Shown here one piece after another: positions 1-8,095 of a stretch of DNA of 64,000 nt. The stretch comes from Microvirga lenta (GTDB lineage: Bacteria > Pseudomonadota > Alphaproteobacteria > Rhizobiales > Beijerinckiaceae): positions 434,001 through 498,000 of the forward strand of contig NZ_JAJBBR010000001.1 in assembly GCF_020532555.1 (NCBI RefSeq), in the 5' to 3' direction. The notes beneath the pieces were generated by a model. It was not told where the DNA came from, did no database searches, and saw only the letters and a list, made by a program, of their open reading frames with translations. The first letter of the stretch is position 1. Every line of letters starts with the position of its first letter. A program made the position numbers and the translations under genes.

Positions 1-425
1 AAACCGCGCGCGAGAGGATCTTCCCCGAACCTGTTCGGCCCTGCGCTGCCCGGCAGGATGCCGAGCTCGATCAGGAACCAGATGCTGACAGCCCACGAGA
101 AAAGAGTTCCGGCAAGAACGATGAGGCGATTCTGCATCGCTTCGGCAGGTGCTAAAATCAGCGCGGGAGCCAGCAGGTACAACAGCAGCCAGCCGCTCTT
201 GTCCCGGTCATGAAGCCTCTTCGCACTGACTGCGAAGCCCGAATAGACGACAACGAGAAAGACAAGAGCCAGGACAGCGTAATCAGTCCAGCCCCGCCCA
301 TCGTCCAGATAACCGATGCTCACGCCCAGGACAGCAACAATCCCCGTGAGAACGAGCATCGCGAACCAGTACCGTGCACGGTTGATGCGTCCACGGAAGC
401 TGAAGAAAAGGGCGAAAGCACTCAC
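1..425 (-). CDS. DUF805 family membrane protein (3' end cut by window edge)
   Basis: About 141 residues are visible and the C-terminus runs off the left edge. I chose a GTG start because an AAGGCGG ribosome-binding site lies 6 nt upstream and an in-frame TGA lies further upstream. The protein opens FFSFRGRINRARYW, then has hydrophobic segments separated by KRLHDRDKSGW, and ends near GPNRFGEDP; this is the DUF805 layout (short inner-membrane protein with a conserved RLHD motif). The family has no established function. It is a paralogue of the DUF805 gene about 180 bp upstream on the same strand, with matching FGRI/RGRI, R-x-x-D-R and GPN motifs. Both genes have a GATAT-N3-ATATC palindrome just upstream. 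Codon use looks less GC-biased than in the downstream housekeeping genes. Confidence 0.8.
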   Translation of the reverse strand, partial: MSAFALFFSFRGRINRARYWFAMLVLTGIVAVLGVSIGYLDDGRGWTDYAVLALVFLVVVYSGFAVSAKRLHDRDKSGWLLLYLLAPALILAPAEAMQNRLIVLAGTLFSWAVSIWFLIELGILPGSAGPNRFGEDPLARG

Positions 426-440
426 CGGACACCGCCTTAG

Positions 441-455
441 TGATATCTTATATCA
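441..455. promoter_or_regulatory. Palindrome TGATAT-CTT-ATATCA upstream of DUF805 gene
   Basis: A perfect 6+3+6 inverted repeat ends 16 nt before the GTG start of the left DUF805 gene. Its core GATAT-N3-ATATC is identical in layout to the centre of the larger palindrome in front of the second DUF805 gene. The position suits an operator close to the transcription start. The regulator is unknown and none is encoded nearby. Confidence 0.5.
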
Positions 456-601
456 TATCTATGCGGTGTCTTAGGGAGATCAAGTCGCCCTCGGTGCTCC
501 TATCGCACGGTTCGTGGCGCCGGTCTCGGCGCAGGTCCACGCATCGGCTCGCCTCAAGATGACCGTGCGGTGGAGACAGGGTCGGCATGCCAGCCGGTCC
601 A

Positions 602-627
602 CCTCATGTCAGTTCCGCGACATGAGG
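602..627 (-). terminator. Stem-loop at the end of the second DUF805 gene
   Basis: Perfect 9-bp arms (CCTCATGTC / GACATGAGG) with an 8-nt loop overlap the DUF805 stop codon. No T-tract follows, so it may be an mRNA 3' end stabiliser rather than a rho-independent terminator. The rest of the gap between the two DUF805 genes shows nothing else I recognise. Confidence 0.4.
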
Positions 628-1100
628 CGCATCTCCTCCATGGCGTCCTCCACGCGTGGATCAGGGCCCGATTCGTTGGAGCCATTTGGGCCCCGAATAA
701 CGCCAAACTGAAAGAGAACAAACGCCAGTGCTGCTGAGGCTGGACTGGCTGGCAGCAAGTACATCGGATCCTTGAGCATGATCGGCAAAATGTGTCCGAT
801 CCACCAACCGCTCAGCCCGACGACACCAAACCCCAAGGCACCCCACCACCCGTTCAGGCCCCTGTCTCGCGCGCGCCGGACATGCAGGGACAGGGCCGAG
901 ACGGTCAATGCGATCACAGCACTGATGAGAAGACACTTCTTGAAGGCTTGAGCGTAAAGATGCCCGCCCGATTTCAGGACGATGGAATCCGCAATGAAGA
1001 AGACAGTCAGAAAGGCGAGGATGTTGAAGACCAATCCGCCCCAATACACCGTGCGTCGGATTCGCCCGAAGAAGCTGAAGAAAAGCCTGAGATAGTTCAT
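609..1100 (-). CDS. DUF805 family membrane protein
   Basis: 163 residues. The N-terminus LRLFFSFFGRIRRTVYW is the usual DUF805 opening, followed by hydrophobic segments at about residues 22-40, 52-68 and 88-130. A basic R-x-x-D-R element (RRARDRGLNGW, about residues 74-84) corresponds to the KRLHDRDKSGW of the neighbouring paralogue. The C-terminus is a soluble acidic tail (ESGPDPRVEDAMEEM). The role is unknown; DUF805 proteins are predicted integral membrane proteins. The gene lies downstream of dapD on the same strand, but a 39-nt palindrome separates them and overlaps this gene's ribosome-binding region, so it is probably controlled separately. The tandem arrangement looks like a local duplication. 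Confidence 0.85.
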   Translation of the reverse strand: MNYLRLFFSFFGRIRRTVYWGGLVFNILAFLTVFFIADSIVLKSGGHLYAQAFKKCLLISAVIALTVSALSLHVRRARDRGLNGWWGALGFGVVGLSGWWIGHILPIMLKDPMYLLPASPASAALAFVLFQFGVIRGPNGSNESGPDPRVEDAMEEMRLMSRN

Positions 1101-1104
1101 AGCC

Positions 1105-1143
1105 CACCTGATTTGATGATATGATATATCATCAAATCAGGTG
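1105..1143. promoter_or_regulatory. 39-nt near-perfect palindrome between dapD and DUF805
   Basis: Two perfect 18-nt arms (CACCTGATTTGATGATAT and its complement) flank the triplet GAT. The palindrome starts 5 nt upstream of the DUF805 ATG and ends 15 nt after the dapD stop. The centre GATAT-GAT-ATATC shares its core with the palindrome in front of the other DUF805 gene. No T-tract follows on either strand, and the sequence is AT-rich, unlike typical terminators in this genome, so an operator for a dimeric regulator is the more likely reading. It could also act as an mRNA hairpin hiding the DUF805 ribosome-binding site. Confidence 0.6.
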
Positions 1144-1158
1144 ATGGCACCAGACTGG

Positions 1159-2001
1159 TCAGTCCCGCAGCAGCTCGTTGATGCCGGTCTTGGCGCGGGT
1201 CTGGGCATCGACGCGCTTCACGATGACGGCGCAGTAGAGCGATGGGGTGGGCGTGCCGTCCGGCTGCGGCTTGCCGGGAAGGGAGCCGGGCACGACCACC
1301 GAGTAGGGAGGCACCCGGCCGACGAAGACCTCGCCGGTGCTGCGGTCGATGATCTTGGTCGAGGCCGAGATGAAGACGCCCATGGAGAGCACCGAGCCTT
1401 CGCCCACCACGACGCCCTCGACCACCTCGGAGCGGGCGCCGATGAAGCAGTTGTCCTCGATGATGGTGGGATTGGCCTGGAGCGGCTCCAGCACGCCGCC
1501 GATGCCGACGCCGCCGGAGAGATGCACGTTCCTGCCGATCTGGGCGCAGGAGCCGACCGTCGCCCAGGTATCGACCATGGTGCCCTCGTCCACATAGGCG
1601 CCGAGATTGACGAAGGACGGCATCAGGACGACGCCCGGCGCGATATAGGCGCCGCGGCGAACGGTGCAGTTCGGCACGGCGCGAAAGCCCGCCGCCTTGA
1701 ATTCGGTCTCGGTCCATCCGTCGAACTTCGACGGCACCTTGTCCCACCAGACCGCATCGCCGGGACCGCCCTTGATGACGGTCATGTCGTTGAGGCGGAA
1801 GGAGAGCAGCACGGCCTTCTTCAGCCACTGATGCACCTGCCAGTCGCCGCCGGTTTTCTCCGCCACGCGGGCCTTGCCGGAATCGAGAAGGTGGAGCGCC
1901 TGCTCCACGGCCTCGCGAACCGCGCCCTTGGTGGAGGGGTTCACGTTGGCCCGGTCTTCCCAGGCGGCGTCGATGGTTTGGGCGAGGTCGGTGTTGGACA
2001 T
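1159..2001 (-). CDS. dapD: 2,3,4,5-tetrahydropyridine-2,6-dicarboxylate N-succinyltransferase
   Basis: 280 residues, close to the usual DapD length. The enzyme transfers succinyl from succinyl-CoA to tetrahydrodipicolinate in the succinylase branch of lysine and meso-diaminopimelate synthesis, in the cytoplasm. The N-terminal helical domain contains [16 protein letters not shown] (about 55-70). It is followed by hexapeptide-repeat turns of the left-handed beta-helix (about 107-215), including [17 protein letters not shown], the conserved DapD core. The C-terminal [15 protein letters not shown] segment is the cofactor-side region of the family. The gene stands alone here; dapE is not adjacent. 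The ATG is the only sensible start. Confidence 0.97.
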   Translation of the reverse strand: MSNTDLAQTIDAAWEDRANVNPSTKGAVREAVEQALHLLDSGKARVAEKTGGDWQVHQWLKKAVLLSFRLNDMTVIKGGPGDAVWWDKVPSKFDGWTETEFKAAGFRAVPNCTVRRGAYIAPGVVLMPSFVNLGAYVDEGTMVDTWATVGSCAQIGRNVHLSGGVGIGGVLEPLQANPTIIEDNCFIGARSEVVEGVVVGEGSVLSMGVFISASTKIIDRSTGEVFVGRVPPYSVVVPGSLPGKPQPDGTPTPSLYCAVIVKRVDAQTRAKTGINELLRD

Positions 2002-2152
2002 GGATCACTCGGGAAAGGGCTGAGATGGGGAGTGATTAGCAACGGCGGCCGAGCCTGTCACCTGAGACTCTGCCTCAACGGCAGGCAGGCCAGGGCGCCG
2101 GCGCCCGGACGCGCGGGAACGGGTCCCTCGGCCTTGAAGGATGGCGGAGGCT

Positions 2153-2758
2153 TCAAAAGCTCGTGCGCTGCCGGATCGCGGCCGACAGGGTGCCCTCGTC
2201 GAGATAATCGAGCTCGCCGCCGACGGGGACGCCGTGGGCGAGCTTCGTCACCTTCACCGGCAGATGGCCGAGGAGTTCGGTGATGTAATGGGCCGTCGTC
2301 TGCCCATCGACGGTGGCGTTGAGGGCGAGAATGACCTCCGTGACGCCGGGCTCCGAGGCGCGGGCGACGAGGCGGTCCAGGTTGAGGTGCTCGGGCCTGA
2401 CCCCGTCGAGGGGCGAGAGAACGCCGCCGAGCACATGGTAGAGCGCATTCACGGCGCCGGAGCGCTCGAGGGCCCAGAGGTCCGACACGTCCTCCACCAC
2501 CACGAGGATCGAGGCGTCGCGCCTCGGGTCCTTGCAGACGGTGCAGGGGTCGGACGTGTCCACGTTGCCGCAGGACGAGCACACCACGATCCGCTCGTTG
2601 GCGACGCGCATGGCGTCGCTCAGGGGATTGAGCAGGGTCTCGCGCTTCTTGATGAGGTGCAGCGCCGCGCGTCGGGCCGAGCGGGGGCCGAGGCCCGGCA
2701 GGCGGGCCAGCAGCTGGATCAGGCGCTCGATTTCAGGTCCGGCAACGTGTTGGGCCAT
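2153..2758 (-). CDS. recR: Recombination mediator protein RecR
   Basis: 201 residues, full length. RecR works with RecF and RecO to load RecA on gapped DNA. In order: a helix-hairpin-helix ([16 protein letters not shown], residues 20-35), a four-cysteine zinc finger (C60, C63, C72, C75), a Toprim domain starting at [15 protein letters not shown] (about 84-98), and the conserved C-terminal [16 protein letters not shown]. It follows ybaB by 7 nt on the same strand, the common dnaX-ybaB-recR order in bacteria, so the three are very likely co-transcribed. Confidence 0.97.
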   Translation of the reverse strand: MAQHVAGPEIERLIQLLARLPGLGPRSARRAALHLIKKRETLLNPLSDAMRVANERIVVCSSCGNVDTSDPCTVCKDPRRDASILVVVEDVSDLWALERSGAVNALYHVLGGVLSPLDGVRPEHLNLDRLVARASEPGVTEVILALNATVDGQTTAHYITELLGHLPVKVTKLAHGVPVGGELDYLDEGTLSAAIRQRTSF

Positions 2759-2765
2759 TCAGTCC

Positions 2766-3086
2766 TCAGAACAGCTTCATGCCGGGCGGCAGCGGCAGGC
2801 CCTTGGTCAGCTCCGCCATCCGCTCCTGCGCGGCCCGGTCGGCCTTGCCGCGGGCATCGTTCATGGCGGCGACGATGAGGTCTTCGAGAATTTCCTTCTC
2901 GTCCGGGTTCATGAGCGAGGAATCGATGCTGATCCCCCGCATCTCGCCCTTGCCGGACACCTTCACGGTCACGGCGCCGCCGCCGGCCGTGCCCTCGACC
3001 TCCACGTTCTCCAGCTCGGCCTGAGCATCCTGCAGCTTCTGCTGCATCGCCTGAGCCTGCTTCATGAGTCCCATGATGTCCTTCAT
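2766..3086 (-). CDS. YbaB/EbfC family nucleoid-associated protein
   Basis: 106 residues starting MKDIMGLMKQAQAMQQKLQD, the characteristic amphipathic N-terminal helix of YbaB/EbfC. The central part (VEGTAGGGAVTVKVSGKGEMRGISI) and the C-terminal DEKEILEDLIVAAMNDA are diagnostic. The family forms dimers that bind DNA and contribute to nucleoid organisation. It sits between dnaX (11-nt gap) and recR (7-nt gap), the expected operon. The ATG chosen gives the standard family length. Confidence 0.95.
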   Translation of the reverse strand: MKDIMGLMKQAQAMQQKLQDAQAELENVEVEGTAGGGAVTVKVSGKGEMRGISIDSSLMNPDEKEILEDLIVAAMNDARGKADRAAQERMAELTKGLPLPPGMKLF

Positions 3087-3097
3087 GTCCGTTCCCT

Positions 3098-4936
3098 CTA
3101 ATCCAGATCGTCGTCGGCTTCGGTCTCGTGCGCGTCGATCGCATCGGCCTCGCCGAGGATCTCCGCTTCGGCGTCGATCACGCCGCCCTCGTCCGCCTTG
3201 TCGGAGCGCTCGACCACGTTGACGATCTTCGCTCCCGGAAATTTGGCGAGGACCGCCTGAACGAGCGGATGGCTCGCCGCGCCTTCCTTGCGCTCCCGCT
3301 CGGCGGTGGCCGCCTGCTCGTGCAGGGTCGGCGCCCCCTCTTCCGAGGACAGGGCGACCATCCAGCGCTGCCCCGTCCAGAGCTGGAGGGCGCGGGCAAG
3401 ATCGTTGGCGATGGTGCGGCTGCCGCCCTCGGCGAGGCTGAGCTCGATGCTGCCCTCCTCGAACCGGACGAGACGGACATCCCGCTCGAGGGCGGACTTG
3501 AGAACGATCTCCCGCTTCTCCCCGGCGAGGGCGACCACGTCCTCGAAGCGGCGCAGGCGCAGGGCCGGCGCGCCCCCGGAGGGGTCGGGCCTCGGCTGCG
3601 GCCTGGGCTGGGACGTGGCGAGCGCCATGTTGCCCGACGTGGCGGGAGGGGATGGGCTGGCGGACGGTGCCGGCGGGCCGCCGGCGGGCAGCGGCGCGCC
3701 GTCCTTCAGGGCGCGAAGAGCCTCGTCCGGGGTCGGCAGGTCGGCCGCATAGGCCAGGCGGACGAGCACCATCTCGGCCGCCGCGACGGGGCGGCTCGAA
3801 GCCTGGACCTCGGGAATGCCCTTCAGAAGGATCTGCCAGGCGCGGGACAGGGTCCGCACGGTGAGCTTCTGGGCGAAATCCGTGCCCCGGCTCCGCTCGA
3901 TCTCCGACAGGGCCGGATCCTTGGCCGCATCGGGGATCAGCTTCAGGCGCGTGACCACGTGCGAGAAGGCGGCGAGATCCGACAGGATGACGCCGGGATC
4001 GGCGCCGGAATCGTATTGCGCGCGCAGGCCCGCGAAGGCCGCCGGCACGTCGCCGCGCATGACCGCCTCGAACAGGTCGATCACCTGGGTGCGGTCGGCG
4101 AGGCCCAGCATGTCGCGGACGGTCTCGGCCTGCACGATTCCCGCCCCATGGGCGATGGCCTGATCGAGCAGGGACAGGGAATCGCGCGCCGAGCCCTCGG
4201 CCGCGCGGGCGATGGCGGCCAGCGCCTCCTGATCGGCGGTGACGCCTTCCGCGTCGCAGATGCGGCCGAGATGGGCCACGAGCTTGTCCGCCTCGATGCG
4301 GCGCAGGTCGAAGCGCTGGCAACGGGACAGGATCGTGACGGGAACCTTGCGGATCTCGGTGGTGGCGAAGATGAACTTGGCGTGCGGCGGCGGCTCCTCC
4401 AGCGTCTTCAGGAAGGCGTTGAACGCCTTCTCCGAGAGCATGTGGACCTCGTCGATGATGTAGACCTTGTACCGGGCCGAAACCGGCGAGTAGCGGATGC
4501 CGTCGATGATCTGGCGAACGTCGTCGATGCCGGTATGGGACGCGGCGTCCATCTCCAGCACGTCCACGTGGCGCGATTCCATGATCGCCTCGCAGTGGAG
4601 GCCGAGCTCGGGCATGTGGATCGTCGGGCCGCCGGTGCCGTCGGGCTTCTGATAGTTGAGGCCGCGGGCGAGAATGCGGGCGGTCGTGGTCTTGCCGACG
4701 CCGCGCACCCCGGTCAGCATCCAGGCCTGCGGAATGCGCCCGGCCTCGAACGCGTTCGAGAGCGTGCGGACCATCGCTTCCTGGCCGATCAGATCGTCGA
4801 AGGTGCGGGGGCGGTATTTCCGGGCGAGGACGCGGTAGGGCGAGGCCGGCGCCGCCACGGGCGCAGGAGGGAAACCCGGCAAGGCCGGCTCGTCGATCAG
4901 GGGCGTGCCGGCTGTGGTTTCGTCCATCGGCTGCAA
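3098..4936 (-). CDS. dnaX: DNA polymerase III subunit gamma/tau
   Basis: 612 residues. The clamp-loader ATPase core shows YRPRTFDDLIGQE (41-53), Walker A GVRGVGKT (76-83), Walker B/DEVH box (162-165) and the sensor region ATTEIRKVPVTILSRCQRF (about 191-209). The loop between Walker A and DEVH, which carries a four-cysteine zinc module in E. coli, keeps only C115; this appears common in alphaproteobacteria. Pro/Ala-rich linkers (about 400-450) lead to the tau C-terminal domain. I saw no clear slippery heptamer for producing gamma by frameshift. An in-frame start four codons downstream (MDETTAG) is an alternative. The gene heads the dnaX-ybaB-recR operon. Confidence 0.96.
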   Translation of the reverse strand: MQPMDETTAGTPLIDEPALPGFPPAPVAAPASPYRVLARKYRPRTFDDLIGQEAMVRTLSNAFEAGRIPQAWMLTGVRGVGKTTTARILARGLNYQKPDGTGGPTIHMPELGLHCEAIMESRHVDVLEMDAASHTGIDDVRQIIDGIRYSPVSARYKVYIIDEVHMLSEKAFNAFLKTLEEPPPHAKFIFATTEIRKVPVTILSRCQRFDLRRIEADKLVAHLGRICDAEGVTADQEALAAIARAAEGSARDSLSLLDQAIAHGAGIVQAETVRDMLGLADRTQVIDLFEAVMRGDVPAAFAGLRAQYDSGADPGVILSDLAAFSHVVTRLKLIPDAAKDPALSEIERSRGTDFAQKLTVRTLSRAWQILLKGIPEVQASSRPVAAAEMVLVRLAYAADLPTPDEALRALKDGAPLPAGGPPAPSASPSPPATSGNMALATSQPRPQPRPDPSGGAPALRLRRFEDVVALAGEKREIVLKSALERDVRLVRFEEGSIELSLAEGGSRTIANDLARALQLWTGQRWMVALSSEEGAPTLHEQAATAERERKEGAASHPLVQAVLAKFPGAKIVNVVERSDKADEGGVIDAEAEILGEADAIDAHETEADDDLD

Positions 4937-4953
4937 GGCTTGGGATCACATTG

Positions 4954-4971
4954 GGCGCTTGCGGAAGCGCC
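4954..4971 (-). terminator. Stem-loop after the SRP RNA gene
   Basis: Perfect 7-bp stem GGCGCTT/AAGCGCC with a 4-nt loop, directly downstream of the SRP RNA 3' end and upstream of dnaX. It lacks a T-run, so it may act as a processing or pausing signal rather than a classic terminator. Confidence 0.45.
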
Positions 4972-4973
4972 GG

Positions 4974-5073
4974 GGTGGGAGGCTGGACGAAGACCCGTTC
5001 GGTCTCGTTAGGGCTGCTTCCTTCCGGACCTGACCCGGTTGGCGAGTGAGACGTCCCTCGCCAACCTCCCACC
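4974..5073 (-). ncRNA. ffs: Signal recognition particle 4.5S RNA (small bacterial type)
   Basis: The minus strand carries the universally conserved SRP domain IV core GGTCAGGTCCGGAAGGAAGC, the Ffh-binding loop. The ends pair: GGTGGGAGGTTGG at the 5' end matches CCAGCCTCCCACC at the 3' end over 13 positions with one G-U pair. That gives a hairpin of about 100 nt, the size of the 4.5S type. The RNA scaffolds Ffh and FtsY during co-translational targeting of membrane proteins. Its place upstream of dnaX on the same strand is seen in many proteobacteria. Ends were set from the terminal helix, so a few nucleotides are uncertain. Open reading frames overlapping it are spurious. Confidence 0.95.
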
Positions 5074-5155
5074 GCCTATATGAGGGTTTCGCAATCCGAA
5101 CGCAAGCCGCATTGAGCCGCAGTGGCGACTCGGTTCGAAGTTCGGCCAAGCGTGA

Positions 5156-5301
5156 CGCCCTGTCATTCCGGGGCCGCGCAAGCGGAACCTGGAACCCATA
5201 AACGCAGCGATGCGGAATGAGGCGGGACGTTCGCCGCTCATTTCTGAGGCGCAGGCGGCTATGGGTTCCGGGCCTGGCTCCGCCATCCCGGAATGACGGC
5301 G
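5156..5301. repeat. Long imperfect inverted repeat (palindromic intergenic element)
   Basis: The left arm (about 5156-5199) and right arm (about 5259-5301) are near reverse complements: both read GTCATTCCGGG, then a GCGG(A) stretch, then GGAACCCATA. About 60 nt separate them. The same signature, GTCATYCCGGGGCCGCGCA-GCGGAACC, recurs beside the GIY-YIG gene near 37.9 kb. Such elements are common between genes in Rhizobiales and can fold into long hairpins. It fills most of the roughly 300-nt gap between the SRP RNA and the HIT gene; the remainder shows nothing recognisable. Confidence 0.75.
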
Positions 5302-5376
5302 CACTCACTCACCACCGAGGATGCAGGCTCAAGTCGGGGATAGGCATTGGCCGCCAAGCTCGGCTAACGTGGCGCC

Positions 5377-5793
5377 ATGACCTCAGCCTTCCAGCTCGAT
5401 TCCCGGCTCGACGCCGATACGATCCCGATCGGGGACCTCTCCCTGTCCTCGGTCCTGCTCCTGAACGACGCCCGTTTTCCCTGGTTCGTGCTGGTGCCCC
5501 GCATCGGCGGCGCCAGCGAGCTGACGGACCTCTCGGACGAGCAGGCCGTGCAGCTGATGCAGGAGATCCGAATCGCGACCAAGGTCATGACCGCCCTCTC
5601 CAAGCCCGACAAGGTGAATGTGGGCGCCCTGGGCAACATCGTCACCCAGCTCCATGTCCATGTGATCGGGCGCTTCCGCTCCGATCCTGCCTGGCCGGGG
5701 CCTGTCTGGGGCCATGGCACCCGGACGCCCTATCCGGCCCACGCCGCCACCGCCCTGATCGAACGCGCCGCCACCCTTTTCGCAGAAGCCTGA
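5377..5793 (+). CDS. HIT family nucleotide hydrolase/transferase
   Basis: 138 residues. The histidine-triad region reads GNIVTQLHVHVIGR (about 86-99), with H93 and H95 retained and glutamine in place of the first histidine, a variant I believe is usual in this proteobacterial subgroup. The N-terminal SSVLLLNDARFPWFVLVPR is also typical of it. HIT proteins hydrolyse dinucleoside polyphosphates or nucleotidyl conjugates; the exact substrate cannot be read from sequence. nudC starts 6 nt after the stop, and both products act on nucleotide pyrophosphate or phosphoramidate bonds, suggesting a shared nucleotide-housekeeping role. Confidence 0.85.
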   Translation: MTSAFQLDSRLDADTIPIGDLSLSSVLLLNDARFPWFVLVPRIGGASELTDLSDEQAVQLMQEIRIATKVMTALSKPDKVNVGALGNIVTQLHVHVIGRFRSDPAWPGPVWGHGTRTPYPAHAATALIERAATLFAEA

Positions 5794-5799
5794 CCCTCC

Positions 5800-6702
5800 A
5801 TGACCATGCCGATCGGCTACATCACCAACCCCCTCGTGCGCCACAGCTCCGAGCGCGACCCGAGCCTTCTCGACCGGTTCGCCAAGGACCCGCAGACCGC
5901 CATGGTGCTGGTGGCGGGCGACCTGCCGATCCTCCTGGCCGGAGAGCCCGGCACGGGCCTGCTGCCGGCCTCGACTCTGGGGCGCCTTTCCGCCCACAAG
6001 GAACAGGTCTTTCTCGGCACCATGGGCGGCCGTCCCGTCGTCGCCACCCTGGCGGCGCCGGAGGCGGCGGAGCTGTTCCAGGACGATCCGTCCTTCGCGG
6101 TGGCCGACCTGCGCTCCATCGCGGTCCGCGGCCTCGTGCCGGCGGAAGAGCTCGGTCTGCTCGCCATGGCGAAATCCATGCTCGACTGGCACAACCGGCA
6201 CCGCTTCTGCGCCAATTGCGGGGCGCCCACGCAAGCCGCCCAGGCCGGTTTCCGCCGCGACTGCGCCGCCTGCGGCGCCCAGCATTTCCCCCGGACCGAC
6301 CCCGTCGTGATCATGCTGGTCTCGCGCGGGGACAAATGCCTGCTCGGCCGTCAGGCCCGTTTTCCGGAAAAGATGTATTCCTGCCTCGCCGGCTTCCTGG
6401 AGCCGGGTGAGACCATCGAGGCCGCGGTTCGGCGGGAAACCTTCGAGGAGGCCGGCATCCGCGTCGGCGAGGTGCGCTACCTCGCGTCCCAGCCCTGGCC
6501 CTTCCCCTCCTCCATCATGATCGGCTGCGTCGGCGAAGCGCTGACGGACGAGATCGACATCGACAAGGACGAATTGGAGGACGCCCGCTGGTTCACCAAG
6601 GACGATATCCGCCGCATGTTGGACGGCACGCACGAGGATTTCGCCGCGCCCTCCCCCATCGCCATCGCCAACCACCTGATCCGCGAATGGGTAAAGGCCT
6701 GA
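5800..6702 (+). CDS. nudC: NAD(H) pyrophosphatase / NAD-capped RNA decapping Nudix hydrolase
   Basis: 300 residues. A zinc ribbon (C137, C140, C155, C158) precedes the Nudix domain. The Nudix box spans residues 198-220 (G-x5-E-x7-REx2EExGI), and SQPWPFPSS (about 230-238) is the signature that separates NudC from other Nudix enzymes. The enzyme splits NADH into NMNH and AMP and removes NAD caps from RNA. It follows the HIT gene closely and is convergent with a GNAT gene. The ATG has a second in-frame ATG two codons later. Confidence 0.95.
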   Translation: MTMPIGYITNPLVRHSSERDPSLLDRFAKDPQTAMVLVAGDLPILLAGEPGTGLLPASTLGRLSAHKEQVFLGTMGGRPVVATLAAPEAAELFQDDPSFAVADLRSIAVRGLVPAEELGLLAMAKSMLDWHNRHRFCANCGAPTQAAQAGFRRDCAACGAQHFPRTDPVVIMLVSRGDKCLLGRQARFPEKMYSCLAGFLEPGETIEAAVRRETFEEAGIRVGEVRYLASQPWPFPSSIMIGCVGEALTDEIDIDKDELEDARWFTKDDIRRMLDGTHEDFAAPSPIAIANHLIREWVKA

Positions 6703-6712
6703 GCGCCTCAGG
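6698..6712. terminator. Palindrome CCTGAG-CGC-CTCAGG containing both convergent stop codons
   Basis: A 6+3+6 perfect inverted repeat covers the nudC TGA and, on the other strand, the GNAT stop. It may act as a compact two-way 3' end structure for the convergent transcripts. No T-tract is present. Confidence 0.35.
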
Positions 6713-7244
6713 TAGAATGCGGGATGGGCTCGAAACGATAGGCGACCTCGGTCACCATCTGCCCGCGCAGGTCGAAGGACTGCTCGCGGCCGGCAACGCC
6801 TCCGAGCGCCTCGTAGAAACGGCGGGCCGGGAGGTTGTCCTTCAGAACCCATAACCCGGTGGAGCCGAAGCCCTGCTCGGCCAGGTGGCCGAAGATGCCG
6901 GCCATCAGCCTGCGGCCGATGCCCTGCCGCTTCACGCGATCGAGCAGGTAGATGGCGAAGATCTCGGTCTCGGTTCCGAGAAGATCGGCGCCCTTCGGAC
7001 TGACGGGCCCGCCGCGGGCGAAGCCGACGATCTCCCCGCCGAGCGCCTCGGCGACGAGGAGCTTCCCCTTGGGGTCGGGCGTGGCCAGAATCGACCGCCA
7101 CATCCGCGCCCGCTCCTCGACCGAGAGACCGGCAAGGGCCTCGGGCGACAGGAAGTCCCCGTAGGATTCCCGCCAGCCCTGGACGTGGACCCGGGCGATG
7201 CCCTCCACATCCGCTTCGCGGCCGTCGCGGACGATGACCGTCAC
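6708..7244 (-). CDS. GNAT family N-acetyltransferase
   Basis: 178 residues from a GTG start that overlaps the pheA stop (GTGA, 4 nt), implying translational coupling. The acetyl-CoA-binding motif A is RQGIGRRL (about 106-113), preceded by EIFAIYLLDRVK and followed by LWVLKDNLPARRFYEALGG, the usual GNAT C-terminal segment. Substrate is unknown. It is the last gene of the kdsB-pheA-GNAT run, with no evident pathway link to its neighbours. Confidence 0.85.
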   Translation of the reverse strand: MTVIVRDGREADVEGIARVHVQGWRESYGDFLSPEALAGLSVEERARMWRSILATPDPKGKLLVAEALGGEIVGFARGGPVSPKGADLLGTETEIFAIYLLDRVKRQGIGRRLMAGIFGHLAEQGFGSTGLWVLKDNLPARRFYEALGGVAGREQSFDLRGQMVTEVAYRFEPIPHST

Positions 7245-8095
7245 TCCGCCGCTTCCTTGATCTTCTCGCGGAAGGGATCGGCCGGATAGACGCCGAGGAT
7301 GCGCAGTTCGCGCGAGAAGAACTCGAGCTCTTCGAGCGCCAGCTTGAGGTTCGGGTCCTCCGGATGGCCGTCGACCTCGGCATAGAATTGAGTGGCCGTG
7401 AAATCGCCCTCGAGCATGTAGCTTTCGAGCTTGGTCATGTTGACGCCGTTCGTCGCGAAGCCGCCGAGCGCCTTGTAGAGCGCGGCCGGGAGGTTGCGGA
7501 CGCGGAAGATGAAGGACGTGACCGCCGGCCCCTGTCCGGCCGGAGCCCATTGCGGCGTCTTGGACAGGATGACGAAGCGGGTCGTGTTGTGCGCCTCGTC
7601 CTCCACGTCCTCGGCCAGGATCTTCAGGCCGTAGATCTTGGCCGCCATGCGGGGCGCGAGGGAGGCCTTGGTCGGGTCCTTCCACTCGGACACCTCCCGG
7701 GCGGAGCCCGCGGTGTCACCCGCCACATGGGCCTTGAGGCCGAGCTTGCGGATGATCTTGCGGCACTGGCCCAGCGCGTGGACATGGCTGTGCACGCTCT
7801 TGATCGTGCCGAGGTCGGCCTCGGCCACGCTCATGAGCTGGAAATGGATGGGAAGGAAGTGCTCGCCGACGATGTGCAGGCCCGAGGTCGGCAGCAGGTG
7901 GTGGATGTCCGCCACGCGGCCGGCGATCGAGTTCTCGATCGGGATCATGGCCAGCCCCGCCTGCCCCTCGATCACGGCCGCGAAGGCATCCTCGAAGGTC
8001 GCGCAGGGCAGGATCTGCCAGTCGGGACGGGCCTCCTCGCAGGCGGTGTGGGAATTGGCCCCGGGCTCGCCCTGGAACGAAATGATCTTGTTCAT
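7241..8095 (-). CDS. pheA: Prephenate dehydratase
   Basis: 284 residues, the monofunctional form without a chorismate mutase domain. It converts prephenate to phenylpyruvate for phenylalanine synthesis. The catalytic domain shows [12 protein letters not shown] (7-18), PIENSIAGR (52-60) and the catalytic TTRF (171-174). A C-terminal ACT domain follows (about 190-270), with [10 protein letters not shown] holding the ESRP-like motif that binds phenylalanine for feedback inhibition. It overlaps kdsB by 4 nt (ATGA) and the downstream GNAT gene by 4 nt, so the three genes form one operon. Confidence 0.96.
   Translation of the reverse strand: MNKIISFQGEPGANSHTACEEARPDWQILPCATFEDAFAAVIEGQAGLAMIPIENSIAGRVADIHHLLPTSGLHIVGEHFLPIHFQLMSVAEADLGTIKSVHSHVHALGQCRKIIRKLGLKAHVAGDTAGSAREVSEWKDPTKASLAPRMAAKIYGLKILAEDVEDEAHNTTRFVILSKTPQWAPAGQGPAVTSFIFRVRNLPAALYKALGGFATNGVNMTKLESYMLEGDFTATQFYAEVDGHPEDPNLKLALEELEFFSRELRILGVYPADPFREKIKEAAE

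Noticed and set aside
2093..2106. Perfect palindrome GGGCGCCGGCGCCC between recR and dapD
   Set aside because: Short pure-GC palindromes are expected by chance at this composition, and no T-tract or conserved position supports a function.
3500..4300. Possible programmed frameshift in dnaX to make gamma
   Set aside because: No A-rich slippery heptamer with a following stem-loop was visible.
3128..5011. A 627-codon plus-strand frame antisense to dnaX
   Set aside because: Shadow of dnaX; it also runs into the SRP RNA gene.
4946..5308. Minus-strand frames of about 100-120 codons upstream of dnaX
   Set aside because: They cover the 4.5S RNA and the inverted repeat; the RNA core motif and paired ends explain the sequence better.
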